NCBI GenBank assembly: GCA_017394445.1
Contig: JAFPYT010000371.1
Coordinates: 1 to 44,871 of the forward strand
From: Bacteroidales bacterium
GTDB taxonomy: Bacteria; Bacteroidota; Bacteroidia; Bacteroidales; UBA3824
Direction of reading: 5' to 3'
DNA length: 44,871 nt
The position numbers and the translations under genes were made by a program. Numbering within the stretch: the stretch's first letter is position 1; each line of letters starts with the position of its first letter. The notes beneath the pieces were generated by a model. It was not told where the DNA came from and did no database searches. It saw only the letters and a list, made by a program, of their open reading frames with translations. Below, in pieces: positions 7,357 to 14,302 of this stretch.

Positions 7357-8949
7357 ATGAAACCACTACCAATCGGCATACAGACTTTTTCGGAGATTGT
7401 CAACCACGATATGGTTTACATCGACAAGACCGACTTGATATACCAACTTGTCAAGCCGCAGAAATATTTTTTTCTCTCCCGTCCGCGACGCTTTGGCAAA
7501 TCGTTGCTGATAAGCACGTTGCAGGCGTACTTCGAGGGCAAAAAGGAACTATTTAAAGGTCTGAAAATCGAGCAATTGGAAACCGAATGGACGGAATATC
7601 CTGTTGTTAATTTGAGTTTTGCCAAATGCAAATCGAAAAAATTGGACGTAATTGTAAAATTCATTTCGATTGCATTGTCAGAACTTGAAGTACAGTTTGG
7701 AATTATTGACAAGGCGGAACAACCCGATGACGAAAGACAACCCAACATCAATTTTAATACGCGCTTTGAAAGGATTATCAAAACTGCCCACGCCAAGACT
7801 GGCCGTCAAGTAGTACTACTCATCGACGAGTATGACACACTGATGCTCAATACGATAACAGACATCAAAACTCAGGACGAAGTCCGCACCCATATGAGCA
7901 ATCTCTTTTCTCCAATTAAGGATTTAGACCCAATTTTGAAATTTGTGTTCATAACGGGCATCACAAAATTCAGCCAAATGTCGATTTTTTCAACGTTGAA
8001 CAACCTGACAGACATTTCGTTGAATAAAAATTATGCTACACTTTGCGGCATTACAGATTCCGAATTGACTACGACTTTGAAAGATTATGTTTGCGAATTT
8101 GCCGATACGATGAACGTTGATTTTGAAACAATGGTGTCAATTTTGAAACAGCGTTATGACGGCTACCATTTTTCAAGAAAGAATGTCGGAGTTTTCAACC
8201 CGTATAGTCTGTTTAGAGCATTAACTGAATGTGAGTTAAATAGTTATTGGATTGAAACAGCCACTCCATCATCGCTTATTGCTCTTATGCGTCAAAACAA
8301 CAATCTACAAATCAACGAGTTGGAAAATACGTATATGAGTGCAGGACGTTTTAACACTCCTATTGAACGCATTTCTGACATCGTTCCATTTCTCTATCAG
8401 AGTGGTTATCTAAGCATAAAGAGTTATGATGCAGACTTCGACCAATACATTATAGGGTTTCCAAACAAGGAGGTAAGATACGGATTTTCAGAGAGTTTAA
8501 TTAAAAATTACATAGAAGAAGACATCGGTTTCAACAACGATATTTTCCGCCGCTCGGTGGTTACTGCCATCAAGGAGGACAATCCCGAAATCCTTTTGAC
8601 ACATTTGCAGGATTTTTTGCGAAAGATTCCTTACCCCGATGCCGACCCCGACAAATACCCAGAATGGTATTATCAGAACCTTCTGTACGCGATTTTGGCG
8701 ACTTGCGGACTTAATGTTCAAACCGAAATCCGCACATCCGACGGTCGAATTGATTTTGTGGTGTTTTCAACAAAGTCAATCTTTATTTTCGAGTTCAAAC
8801 TCAATAAGTCTGCACAAGAGGCATTAGACCAAATCGACGAAAAGGAATACGCCAAAAAGTTCTCGTTTGAAAACAGAAAAATATGGAAAATCGGTGTAAA
8901 CTTTTCGAGCGAAAAAAGAACGGTGGATGAGTGGAAGATTGCGAAATAA
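7357..8949 (+). CDS. DUF1703-like AAA-ATPase/PD-(D/E)XK nuclease fusion
   Basis: The product is 530 aa. The N-terminal AAA-ATPase_like domain (PF09820 type) starts with LPIGIQTFSEI and YIDKTDLIYQL. It has a modified P-loop SRPRRFGKS at 41-49 and a Walker B VVLLIDEYDTL at ~152-162. The C-terminal PD-(D/E)XK nuclease-like domain (PF08011 type) has GRIDFVVF at ~464 and FIFEFKL at ~476-482, giving the D...ExK catalytic pattern. The family is multicopy in Bacteroidota, often variable between strains, with unknown function; a selfish or defence-like role is often suspected. A relative lies at 38064-39647. The stop is 8 nt before the ABC permease start, so the three genes may be one transcript. Confidence 0.9.
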   Translation: MKPLPIGIQTFSEIVNHDMVYIDKTDLIYQLVKPQKYFFLSRPRRFGKSLLISTLQAYFEGKKELFKGLKIEQLETEWTEYPVVNLSFAKCKSKKLDVIVKFISIALSELEVQFGIIDKAEQPDDERQPNINFNTRFERIIKTAHAKTGRQVVLLIDEYDTLMLNTITDIKTQDEVRTHMSNLFSPIKDLDPILKFVFITGITKFSQMSIFSTLNNLTDISLNKNYATLCGITDSELTTTLKDYVCEFADTMNVDFETMVSILKQRYDGYHFSRKNVGVFNPYSLFRALTECELNSYWIETATPSSLIALMRQNNNLQINELENTYMSAGRFNTPIERISDIVPFLYQSGYLSIKSYDADFDQYIIGFPNKEVRYGFSESLIKNYIEEDIGFNNDIFRRSVVTAIKEDNPEILLTHLQDFLRKIPYPDADPDKYPEWYYQNLLYAILATCGLNVQTEIRTSDGRIDFVVFSTKSIFIFEFKLNKSAQEALDQIDEKEYAKKFSFENRKIWKIGVNFSSEKRTVDEWKIAK

Positions 8950-8957
8950 CTTCAATA

Positions 8958-9875
8958 ATGTTAACCCATTACCTTAGCCTCCAATTCAAACTCCTCAATC
9001 GAAACATCCGCGATTTTGGGATGCATCCTTTGTTGGCTTACGTGCTGATATTCGGATTGATATCGGGATTAGGCACGTTAATTTTCCAAAGGCTGCCAAA
9101 CTATGCGCCGTATATCATAATCGGAATATGTGTCCTTTTACAAATGCGTCTGTCGCAAAAACAACGGTCTGATTTTCTGCAAATTGTCTATGGTAACAAG
9201 ACCAAACGGCTGTTGAGAATGGCTGAAAACTTGATAATAAGTATTCCGTTTGTAACATTGCTTTTAGTTGAAAATCAATATATTGCGGCGGTGGGATTAC
9301 CTATCGCGAGTGCGATTTTGGCATTTATTGACCTCAATTCAAAAAGCATTGTATTGCCAACTCCATTTTCCAAAAGTCCATACGAATTTACGGTCGGATT
9401 CAGGAAATCATTTTTATTTATACTAATGGTTTATGGTCTGTCTGTTATTTCGGTATGTGTCAACAACTTAAACCTTGGATTATTTTCTTTATTTGTGCTT
9501 TGTATAATTTGCGCGACGTATTATGGCAAAGTAGAAAACGAATACTATGTTTGGATTTTTGCCGAAAGTCCAAACAAGTATCTGACGCACAAGATATTGA
9601 CGGCTATTAAAAACACATTTTGGATGGCACTACCAATGATGGCGTTATTGACAGCGTTTTTCCCTGAAAATTGGTGGATAGTTTTGCTCATAACGGCAAT
9701 TGGGATGATTTTGGTAATCGCATTTTTACTTGCGGCATATTCAACATATCCCGGCGAAATTGGGATTTTGGAATTGATATTCATTTTTGCGGTGTTCATA
9801 CCGCCGTTTGTATTGGTGGTGATACCATATTTTTATGTTCGTTCTATTAACCGATTAAAAAACACACTTGTATGA
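8958..9875 (+). CDS. ABC exporter membrane subunit (putative)
   Basis: The ATG at 8958 (MLTHYLSLQFKLLNRNIRDF) is preferred to the earlier in-frame ATG at 8931, which lies inside the preceding gene. The product is about 305 aa, with a cytoplasmic N-terminal amphipathic start and eight or more hydrophobic segments, and it ends IPYFYVRSINRLKNTLV. It has no recognisable catalytic motif. Its last codons overlap the ATPase gene by 4 bp (ATGA), so the two form a coupled two-component ABC exporter. The layout of a large permease with a small ATPase resembles self-resistance, bacteriocin or lantibiotic-type exporters. The substrate cannot be told. Confidence 0.8.
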   Translation: MLTHYLSLQFKLLNRNIRDFGMHPLLAYVLIFGLISGLGTLIFQRLPNYAPYIIIGICVLLQMRLSQKQRSDFLQIVYGNKTKRLLRMAENLIISIPFVTLLLVENQYIAAVGLPIASAILAFIDLNSKSIVLPTPFSKSPYEFTVGFRKSFLFILMVYGLSVISVCVNNLNLGLFSLFVLCIICATYYGKVENEYYVWIFAESPNKYLTHKILTAIKNTFWMALPMMALLTAFFPENWWIVLLITAIGMILVIAFLLAAYSTYPGEIGILELIFIFAVFIPPFVLVVIPYFYVRSINRLKNTLV

Positions 9876-10552
9876 TTAAAATTGTCGATTTGCACAAAAG
9901 TTACGGCTCAAAATCTGTCCTCAAAGGCATCAATGCGGAGTTTCATAGCGGCAAAACATACGGAATCATTGGCGAAAATGGTGCGGGCAAAACCACTCTG
10001 TTCCGCTGCATTGCAGGTCTTGAACGTTTTGACTGCACAATCACATCAGACTTGCAGCCGCTGAAAAATCATTTAGGATTGCTGTTTGCAGAGCCGTACT
10101 TTTTCGACAAAATCACCGGCGAGGAATACATCCGTCTTTTGTGTTACGCCCGACACAAGCGCATCGACAACATCGCCGACAAGAATATTTTTGATTTGCC
10201 ACTGTCTCAGTATGTTACGACGTATTCCACGGGTATGAAAAAGAAACTTGCTCTGTTGGCAGTGCTTTTGCAGGGCAACGAGTTATTTGTTTTGGACGAA
10301 CCTTACAACGGCATCGACATCAACGGTAGCATCGCGCTTACAGAGATATTACTGAAACTCAAAGAATTAAACAAGACCGTGATTATATCGTCGCACATAT
10401 TTTCGACCCTCAGCGATACCTGCGACGAAATACTCGTACTCCGCAACGGCATCATTACCGAAACAGTTCAACGCGCTGATTTTCAAAAACTTGAAGAAGA
10501 AATTAAAGGTTCAAGAGTAAAGGAGCTGGTTAACAAACTCGGTTTGAAGTAA
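9872..10552 (+). CDS. ABC transporter ATP-binding protein
   Basis: The product is 226 aa, a complete single ABC ATPase. Walker A GENGAGKTT is at 34-42, the signature region YSTGMKKKLALLA at ~118-130, Walker B LFVLDEP at ~138-144, and the switch histidine in IISSHIF at ~172. The Q-loop position is not obvious: HLGLLFAEPYFFDKITG occupies that region. The start overlaps the stop of the permease gene (ATGA). It energises the adjacent membrane subunit at the inner membrane. Confidence 0.92.
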   Translation: MIKIVDLHKSYGSKSVLKGINAEFHSGKTYGIIGENGAGKTTLFRCIAGLERFDCTITSDLQPLKNHLGLLFAEPYFFDKITGEEYIRLLCYARHKRIDNIADKNIFDLPLSQYVTTYSTGMKKKLALLAVLLQGNELFVLDEPYNGIDINGSIALTEILLKLKELNKTVIISSHIFSTLSDTCDEILVLRNGIITETVQRADFQKLEEEIKGSRVKELVNKLGLK

Positions 10553-10566
10553 GGCGTGGAGACATT

Positions 10567-11073
10567 TCATAACCTCCATTTCGTCATCTTATGTGCGCAC
10601 ACCAAATTCACTGCCACTATTACAATGCCAACTATCATCTGCCAAATATCAACCGTTAATATCATAAAGCATTGCTTTAAGATATAGATGCTAATTGGCA
10701 GACAGATAATGCTTGTGGCTAATGCAGGAATATATTTTCGAATAACAATCGACTGACCAATATGAACCACGTAATGAAACGTCAACCCAATGAAAGCGCC
10801 GAGCCAAATATTCCAAACTAACTGATTGTCAATCCACAACGTCAACAGCGCAATTATTGTAAAAACCACAAACTCCTCCGCCACCGCCAAGGCGAATCCC
10901 TCGTTGGTAGTGCCATGAAAAAGTCGGTGGATTTTAGGGAAACGACGTTGCAGCATATTCTCGTTGCGGTCGAGGAAAATCCGCATACCGATTATCTCTT
11001 CCAAATCGTGGAAGATGAAAAGCATAGGAAGGGCAAAGGCAAATATACTCATCTCAAAAATTTTTTTAACCAC
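10567..11073 (-). CDS. HXXEE domain membrane protein
   Basis: The product is 168 aa. The defining HDLEE motif is at 22-26 inside the first hydrophobic segment, and further conserved histidines occur in FHYVVHIGQ (~98-106). Five or so membrane segments are predicted. This is the HXXEE family (PF13787), of unknown function; the histidine/glutamate set suggests a membrane-embedded metal site. A minus-strand TATTTTTG box at 11083-11090 supports transcription from here. The ATG at 11055 is an alternative start. It converges on the ABC ATPase gene. Confidence 0.8.
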   Translation of the reverse strand: MVKKIFEMSIFAFALPMLFIFHDLEEIIGMRIFLDRNENMLQRRFPKIHRLFHGTTNEGFALAVAEEFVVFTIIALLTLWIDNQLVWNIWLGAFIGLTFHYVVHIGQSIVIRKYIPALATSIICLPISIYILKQCFMILTVDIWQMIVGIVIVAVNLVCAHKMTKWRL

Positions 11074-11082
11074 AAAAATAAA

Positions 11083-11090
11083 AAAAAATC
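11083..11090 (-). promoter_or_regulatory. Promoter -7 box for the HXXEE gene
   Basis: TATTTTTG on the minus strand matches TAnnTTTG and ends 10 nt from the ATG at 11073. Confidence 0.5.
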
Positions 11091-11132
11091 ATTTTTTTCT
11101 CAGTTACGCAAAAACACTTCGCACCAAATTAT

Positions 11133-11140
11133 TATATTTG
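11133..11140 (+). promoter_or_regulatory. Promoter -7 box of the structured RNA leader
   Basis: TATATTTG is a perfect TAnnTTTG box. The expected transcription start, a few bases further on, falls at about 11145-11148. That is exactly where the outer helix of the first RNA element begins. No -33 TTTG is evident. Confidence 0.65.
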
Positions 11141-11147
11141 CAATTAC

Positions 11148-11244
11148 AAAAGAGGTCAAAAACGACTTACTTCACTTCCTTACGCGGAATCGTAGGCTTT
11201 GCCTATCTCCGCCTGATTTTAGTCGTTTAATTACCTCTTTTTTT
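11148..11244 (+). ncRNA. Structured RNA element 1, Y-RNA-like, ending in a U-run
   Basis: The 5' end AAAAGAGGU (11148-11156) pairs perfectly with ACCUCUUUU (11233-11241). An asymmetric internal loop follows (CAA / AAUU), then an inner helix AAACGACU (11160-11167) with AGUCGUUU (11221-11228). The apical region begins UACUUC and contains a nested hairpin: GCGGA (11184-11188) with UCCGC (11208-11212), enclosing UAGGC-UUU-GCCUA. The element ends in seven Us, like an intrinsic terminator. Paired ends, an internal loop and a variable apical domain are the layout of Ro60-bound Y RNAs. That identity is inference from shape and context. The alternative is a leader that controls the downstream gene. 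Confidence 0.6.
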
Positions 11245-11255
11245 AAGATATTAAC

Positions 11256-11320
11256 AAGGTCAAGACCGACTTACTTCTCGCTTATTAGCACCATTAATGA
11301 TTAGTCGGCCAATTACCTTT
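11256..11320 (+). ncRNA. Structured RNA element 2, covarying copy of element 1
   Basis: This second copy has an outer helix AAGGU (11256-11260) with ACCUU (11315-11319), an internal loop, and an inner helix CCGACU (11266-11271) with AGUCGG (11303-11308). The apical loop again starts UACUUC. Shared blocks with element 1 are AGGUCAA, CGACUUACUUC, UUAGUCG and AAUUACCU. Two stem positions differ but keep pairing: G-C versus A-U in the outer helix, and A-U versus C-G in the inner helix. This is compensatory change between the copies. The apical domain is shorter, and there is no clear promoter of its own. It ends 17 nt before the ATG of the RING/TerD-like gene. Confidence 0.55.
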
Positions 11321-11336
11321 TATTATTTATAACATT

Positions 11337-13601
11337 ATGGACGACAAGATTTTAAGCAAAGTAGCACTGCGGTTTAAGGCGGTATTTTTAAACATTGACC
11401 GCAAGGCGATAAACCTAAACTCCTCCATCACCGAACCCGTTTTGGCATTTATAAAACGGCTCAACGAAAATGGATTCTGCGTCAACGAAGAACTACTTCA
11501 CGCGCTCAACGCTGTAAATATCAAACATTTAACAGAGATTACAGAAATCATCGACGAGGTGATGGGCGTAAAACTCAATTGGGCTCCGCTGGTAAAAGGT
11601 TGGGACACACCCACAGGAGAATCCCTCCCCGACCATCTTATTACGCTAATAGCCAATATGTTCGGCAATCAGTCGGTTTACAAAGGCACGCGACTCAAAT
11701 GCGGACACCTGATACCCGAAGGCACTTTCCCCTTGGAGCGTTACAACGGCTGCCCATTCTGCGGACAACAATTTGAAACCGCAAACTTTGTTTACAAAGG
11801 TCAAGGCAGCAAACTAAAAGAACTCAGATTGTTCACTATCAACGATATACAAAAGGTTTATCTATCGTTACTCAACTCCCCTACCCCGTTGGACGGCACG
11901 CAGAAAAATACGTTGCAATTGTTGCTCGGCGAACTGCCATTACCCGAAAACGCAGAGGTAACAATGAAGGAGACTATAATGTTGGTTATCAAAGTATTGG
12001 CAGAGAAAGGCGACTACTCTTTCGGCGACAAAATGCTAAAAAATCCCGCCGACATTCTCCGTTACCTTTGGTACGACAAAACTGGATATGCCCAAATCAT
12101 TGAGCCAAAAACACTTATATCACATTCACGCAAAATTTACAGTCACATTTTTGGTCCATTAGACAAAGGTGCTGATGCAGCCCAAGCAATGAAAGAAAAA
12201 CTGCGCTTGAAATACAGCCGGAAATTCTGTCTTCAAGTAGCCCGGTGGCTCAATGCCGTGCCCATTACAGCCAAGCAAGCCGCCGAAATAATGAACCCAA
12301 AACGCGGAATGTGGGTGCGCTTTATACGTGCGCTGAGGCTCAGCGAATATGCCCGCAAAAACGGTATGGAACACCTCAGAGATATTCTCGACGTATTTTA
12401 CCGCAAGGATTACACCACGTGGCAGGGCGAATTAAACAAGGCTATCAATGCCGACGACGGAGCAACTACGTTAAAAATGCTCCAACAGCGTCCGGGACTG
12501 TTTGCACGCTGCCTTTTTGCCACAATGCTGCGTTTTGGCAAAGATGTTACCCTCGAAGCCTTCAACCAAATATCCGACAATCTGCCCGCCCGACTACTGA
12601 TTTCGCTCGGCAATGCCGCAGAATCATATTTCAACACCGACCTCGACCGTGTAGTACGCCCCATCACAGGCACGCCAAAACGCATCGACCACAATATCAT
12701 TCTCACCCTCTACACCGACACCGACCGTCAAGAGATGGCTTCGGCGGTGGATAAAATCTATCAACAATCGATGCAACGACGTTTTGCGGCGCAGAAAACC
12801 GAATCCAAAACCATCTACATCGACCACTCGCTCTACAATATTCCCGTTAGCGTGGGCGACCGCTCTGCCTCAATCCAAGATACTTCGTGCGCGCTCACCG
12901 GCACAAGATTTCCCGTTGAAGGCGATGCTGTAAGGCTGTTTTTGCAATGGGGCAAGGGATTGCCAGCGCAATGGCTCGATATGGATTTAAGTTGCCGTAT
13001 ATCGCTGCCCAACAACGAGAATGCCGAATGTGCATACTACAATCTTACTTGCGTAGGAGCAAAACATTCGGGCGACATTCAACAAATTCCCGATATGGTG
13101 GGCACGGCAGAATACATCGAACTATCGCTGCCCGAATTAGACAAGGCTGGGGCTAAATATGTAACGTTTACTTGCAACGCCTACTCCAACGGAGCGCTCT
13201 CGACAAACCTCGTGGTGGGTTGGATGAACTCAGAATATGAGATGAAGGTTTCAAACGAAAAAGGTGTGGCATACGATCCGTCGTGCGTGCAACATCAGGT
13301 GCGCATAAGCGAAGGCAATCTTTCCAAAGGATTGGTTTTCGGAGTGTTAGACATTGCCAAACGCGAAATTATTTGGCTTGAAATGCCCTTTACGGCGCAA
13401 ACCCTCCGCGGTGCCGACAGCAAATCAGTAGAAGCCCTTCTTCACCGTTTGGAAACAAAACTCTCGATAGGCGGACTTTTAGAGATTAAAGCCAAAGCGC
13501 AGAATCTCAACATTGTAGACACCCCCGACACCGCCGACGAATCTTACACCTACGAATGGGCTCTCAATCCAGCAGAAGTGGCTGGGATAATGAATATATA
13601 A
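11337..13601 (+). CDS. RING/TerD-like protein, MXAN_6230/SCO0854 family (putative)
   Basis: The product is 754 aa. A treble-clef/RING-like zinc site is formed by C122, H124, C139 and C142 (KCGHLIP...GCPFCGQQF). The long middle part (~170-470) is helical and repeat-like (MLKNPADILRYLWY, ALRLSEYARKNGMEHLRDIL). The C-terminal third (~480-700) is beta-rich, with LDMDLSCRISLPN, HSGDIQ, GTAEYIELSLPELD and VTFTCNAYSNG, a pattern like TerD-type stress domains. From memory this combination matches the family named MXAN_6230/SCO0854 RING domain-containing protein. The family is large, soluble and uncharacterised. Here the gene is preceded by two structured RNA elements in its apparent 5' leader, which hints at an RNA-binding partner role. 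The TerD and family calls need a profile search. Confidence 0.75.
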   Translation: MDDKILSKVALRFKAVFLNIDRKAINLNSSITEPVLAFIKRLNENGFCVNEELLHALNAVNIKHLTEITEIIDEVMGVKLNWAPLVKGWDTPTGESLPDHLITLIANMFGNQSVYKGTRLKCGHLIPEGTFPLERYNGCPFCGQQFETANFVYKGQGSKLKELRLFTINDIQKVYLSLLNSPTPLDGTQKNTLQLLLGELPLPENAEVTMKETIMLVIKVLAEKGDYSFGDKMLKNPADILRYLWYDKTGYAQIIEPKTLISHSRKIYSHIFGPLDKGADAAQAMKEKLRLKYSRKFCLQVARWLNAVPITAKQAAEIMNPKRGMWVRFIRALRLSEYARKNGMEHLRDILDVFYRKDYTTWQGELNKAINADDGATTLKMLQQRPGLFARCLFATMLRFGKDVTLEAFNQISDNLPARLLISLGNAAESYFNTDLDRVVRPITGTPKRIDHNIILTLYTDTDRQEMASAVDKIYQQSMQRRFAAQKTESKTIYIDHSLYNIPVSVGDRSASIQDTSCALTGTRFPVEGDAVRLFLQWGKGLPAQWLDMDLSCRISLPNNENAECAYYNLTCVGAKHSGDIQQIPDMVGTAEYIELSLPELDKAGAKYVTFTCNAYSNGALSTNLVVGWMNSEYEMKVSNEKGVAYDPSCVQHQVRISEGNLSKGLVFGVLDIAKREIIWLEMPFTAQTLRGADSKSVEALLHRLETKLSIGGLLEIKAKAQNLNIVDTPDTADESYTYEWALNPAEVAGIMNI

Positions 13602-13640
13602 AAATTATCAAATTTTAGCATTATTAGTCAATCACTTACA

Positions 13641-13693
13641 AAAAGTTTTTACCAAATCTCAAAAAAAATTGCACATTTGGTAAAAACTTTTTA
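13641..13693. terminator. 18-bp perfect inverted repeat, probable bidirectional terminator
   Basis: AAAAAGTTTTTACCAAAT (13641-13658) is repeated as its exact reverse complement at 13676-13693, with a 17-nt loop. It lies between two convergent genes (stops at 13601 and 13733). T-runs end the hairpin on both strands, so it can terminate both transcripts. Its size also resembles the operator dyads of the ATPase genes. Confidence 0.6.
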
Positions 13694-13732
13694 CAATTAT
13701 CTTATTATCAATTATTTACAATTGAATAAAAT

Positions 13733-14179
13733 TTACACCTTCCAATGTCTCAATTGCGAAAGATGGCTGTCGAAGAGTGCACGACGTTCTGTATCTGACT
13801 GATTATCAGGGTTTGGCATCTGTTTAACGAGGAAATCGAGCAACAAATCTTTGCTACTATAAGCAAATTTACCATCCGCATAGCACCATTTGCAGTAATC
13901 CTCGTTGAAAGCGCCGTCGGGTTCGTGACTGATGAGCGAATCATCGGTAAGAGGCATTCCGCAGCACTGACAAATCAACGTTTGCGGCGACCCCAAAAGA
14001 GTGTTAATCGACACGTTAAACTCCTTAGAGAGTGTTTTAAGCATATCAGTATTAGGTTGGGTTTCGCCATTTTCCCAACGACTTATAGCCTGACGGCTGA
14101 CATTTACACGTTCAGCCATTTGTTCCTGCGTAAGGTTGTTTTTTTCGCGCAGGTTTCTAAGAATTTCTTTTACTTCCAT
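13733..14179 (-). CDS. XRE-family regulator with zinc-ribbon C-terminus
   Basis: The product is 148 aa. Residues 5-60 form an XRE/Cro helix-turn-helix (NLREKNNLTQEQMAERVNVS, RQAISRWENGETQPN). Residues ~68-105 form a zinc-binding region with C70, C72, C73, C96 and C99 (ICQCCGMPL...YCKWCYADG), matching the putative zinc ribbon of PF12674. The tail reads DFLVKQMPNPDNQSDTERR. Such proteins are common one-gene regulators in Firmicutes and Bacteroidota, and their targets are unknown. A TAATTTTG box at 14214-14221 precedes it. Confidence 0.88.
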   Translation of the reverse strand: MEVKEILRNLREKNNLTQEQMAERVNVSRQAISRWENGETQPNTDMLKTLSKEFNVSINTLLGSPQTLICQCCGMPLTDDSLISHEPDGAFNEDYCKWCYADGKFAYSSKDLLLDFLVKQMPNPDNQSDTERRALFDSHLSQLRHWKV

Positions 14180-14213
14180 AATTAATACAAATTAAACTGT
14201 GATTTTGATACCG

Positions 14214-14221
14214 CAAAATTA
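14214..14221 (-). promoter_or_regulatory. Promoter -7 box for the XRE-zinc ribbon gene
   Basis: TAATTTTG on the minus strand lies 34 nt upstream of the ATG at 14179. The remaining ~80 bp up to 14302 show no other signal. Confidence 0.45.
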
Positions 14222-14302
14222 CAGTCTCAACCCCCTCGTGTCAAGAAACAGGCGGTTGCGTTTTGTTAAAATATGTTAATGTAATGGTGGTTAATTTAAT
14301 GT

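Noticed and set aside
11148..11320. The two hairpins as an inserted transposon end or MITE
   Set aside because: No terminal inverted repeats or target-site duplication surround the pair, and the changes between copies preserve pairing; a known riboswitch class was also considered but no familiar consensus fits.
12245..12754. 169-aa plus-strand frame inside the RING/TerD-like gene
   Set aside because: Shadow frame; the main frame has clear domain motifs and the expected codon pattern.
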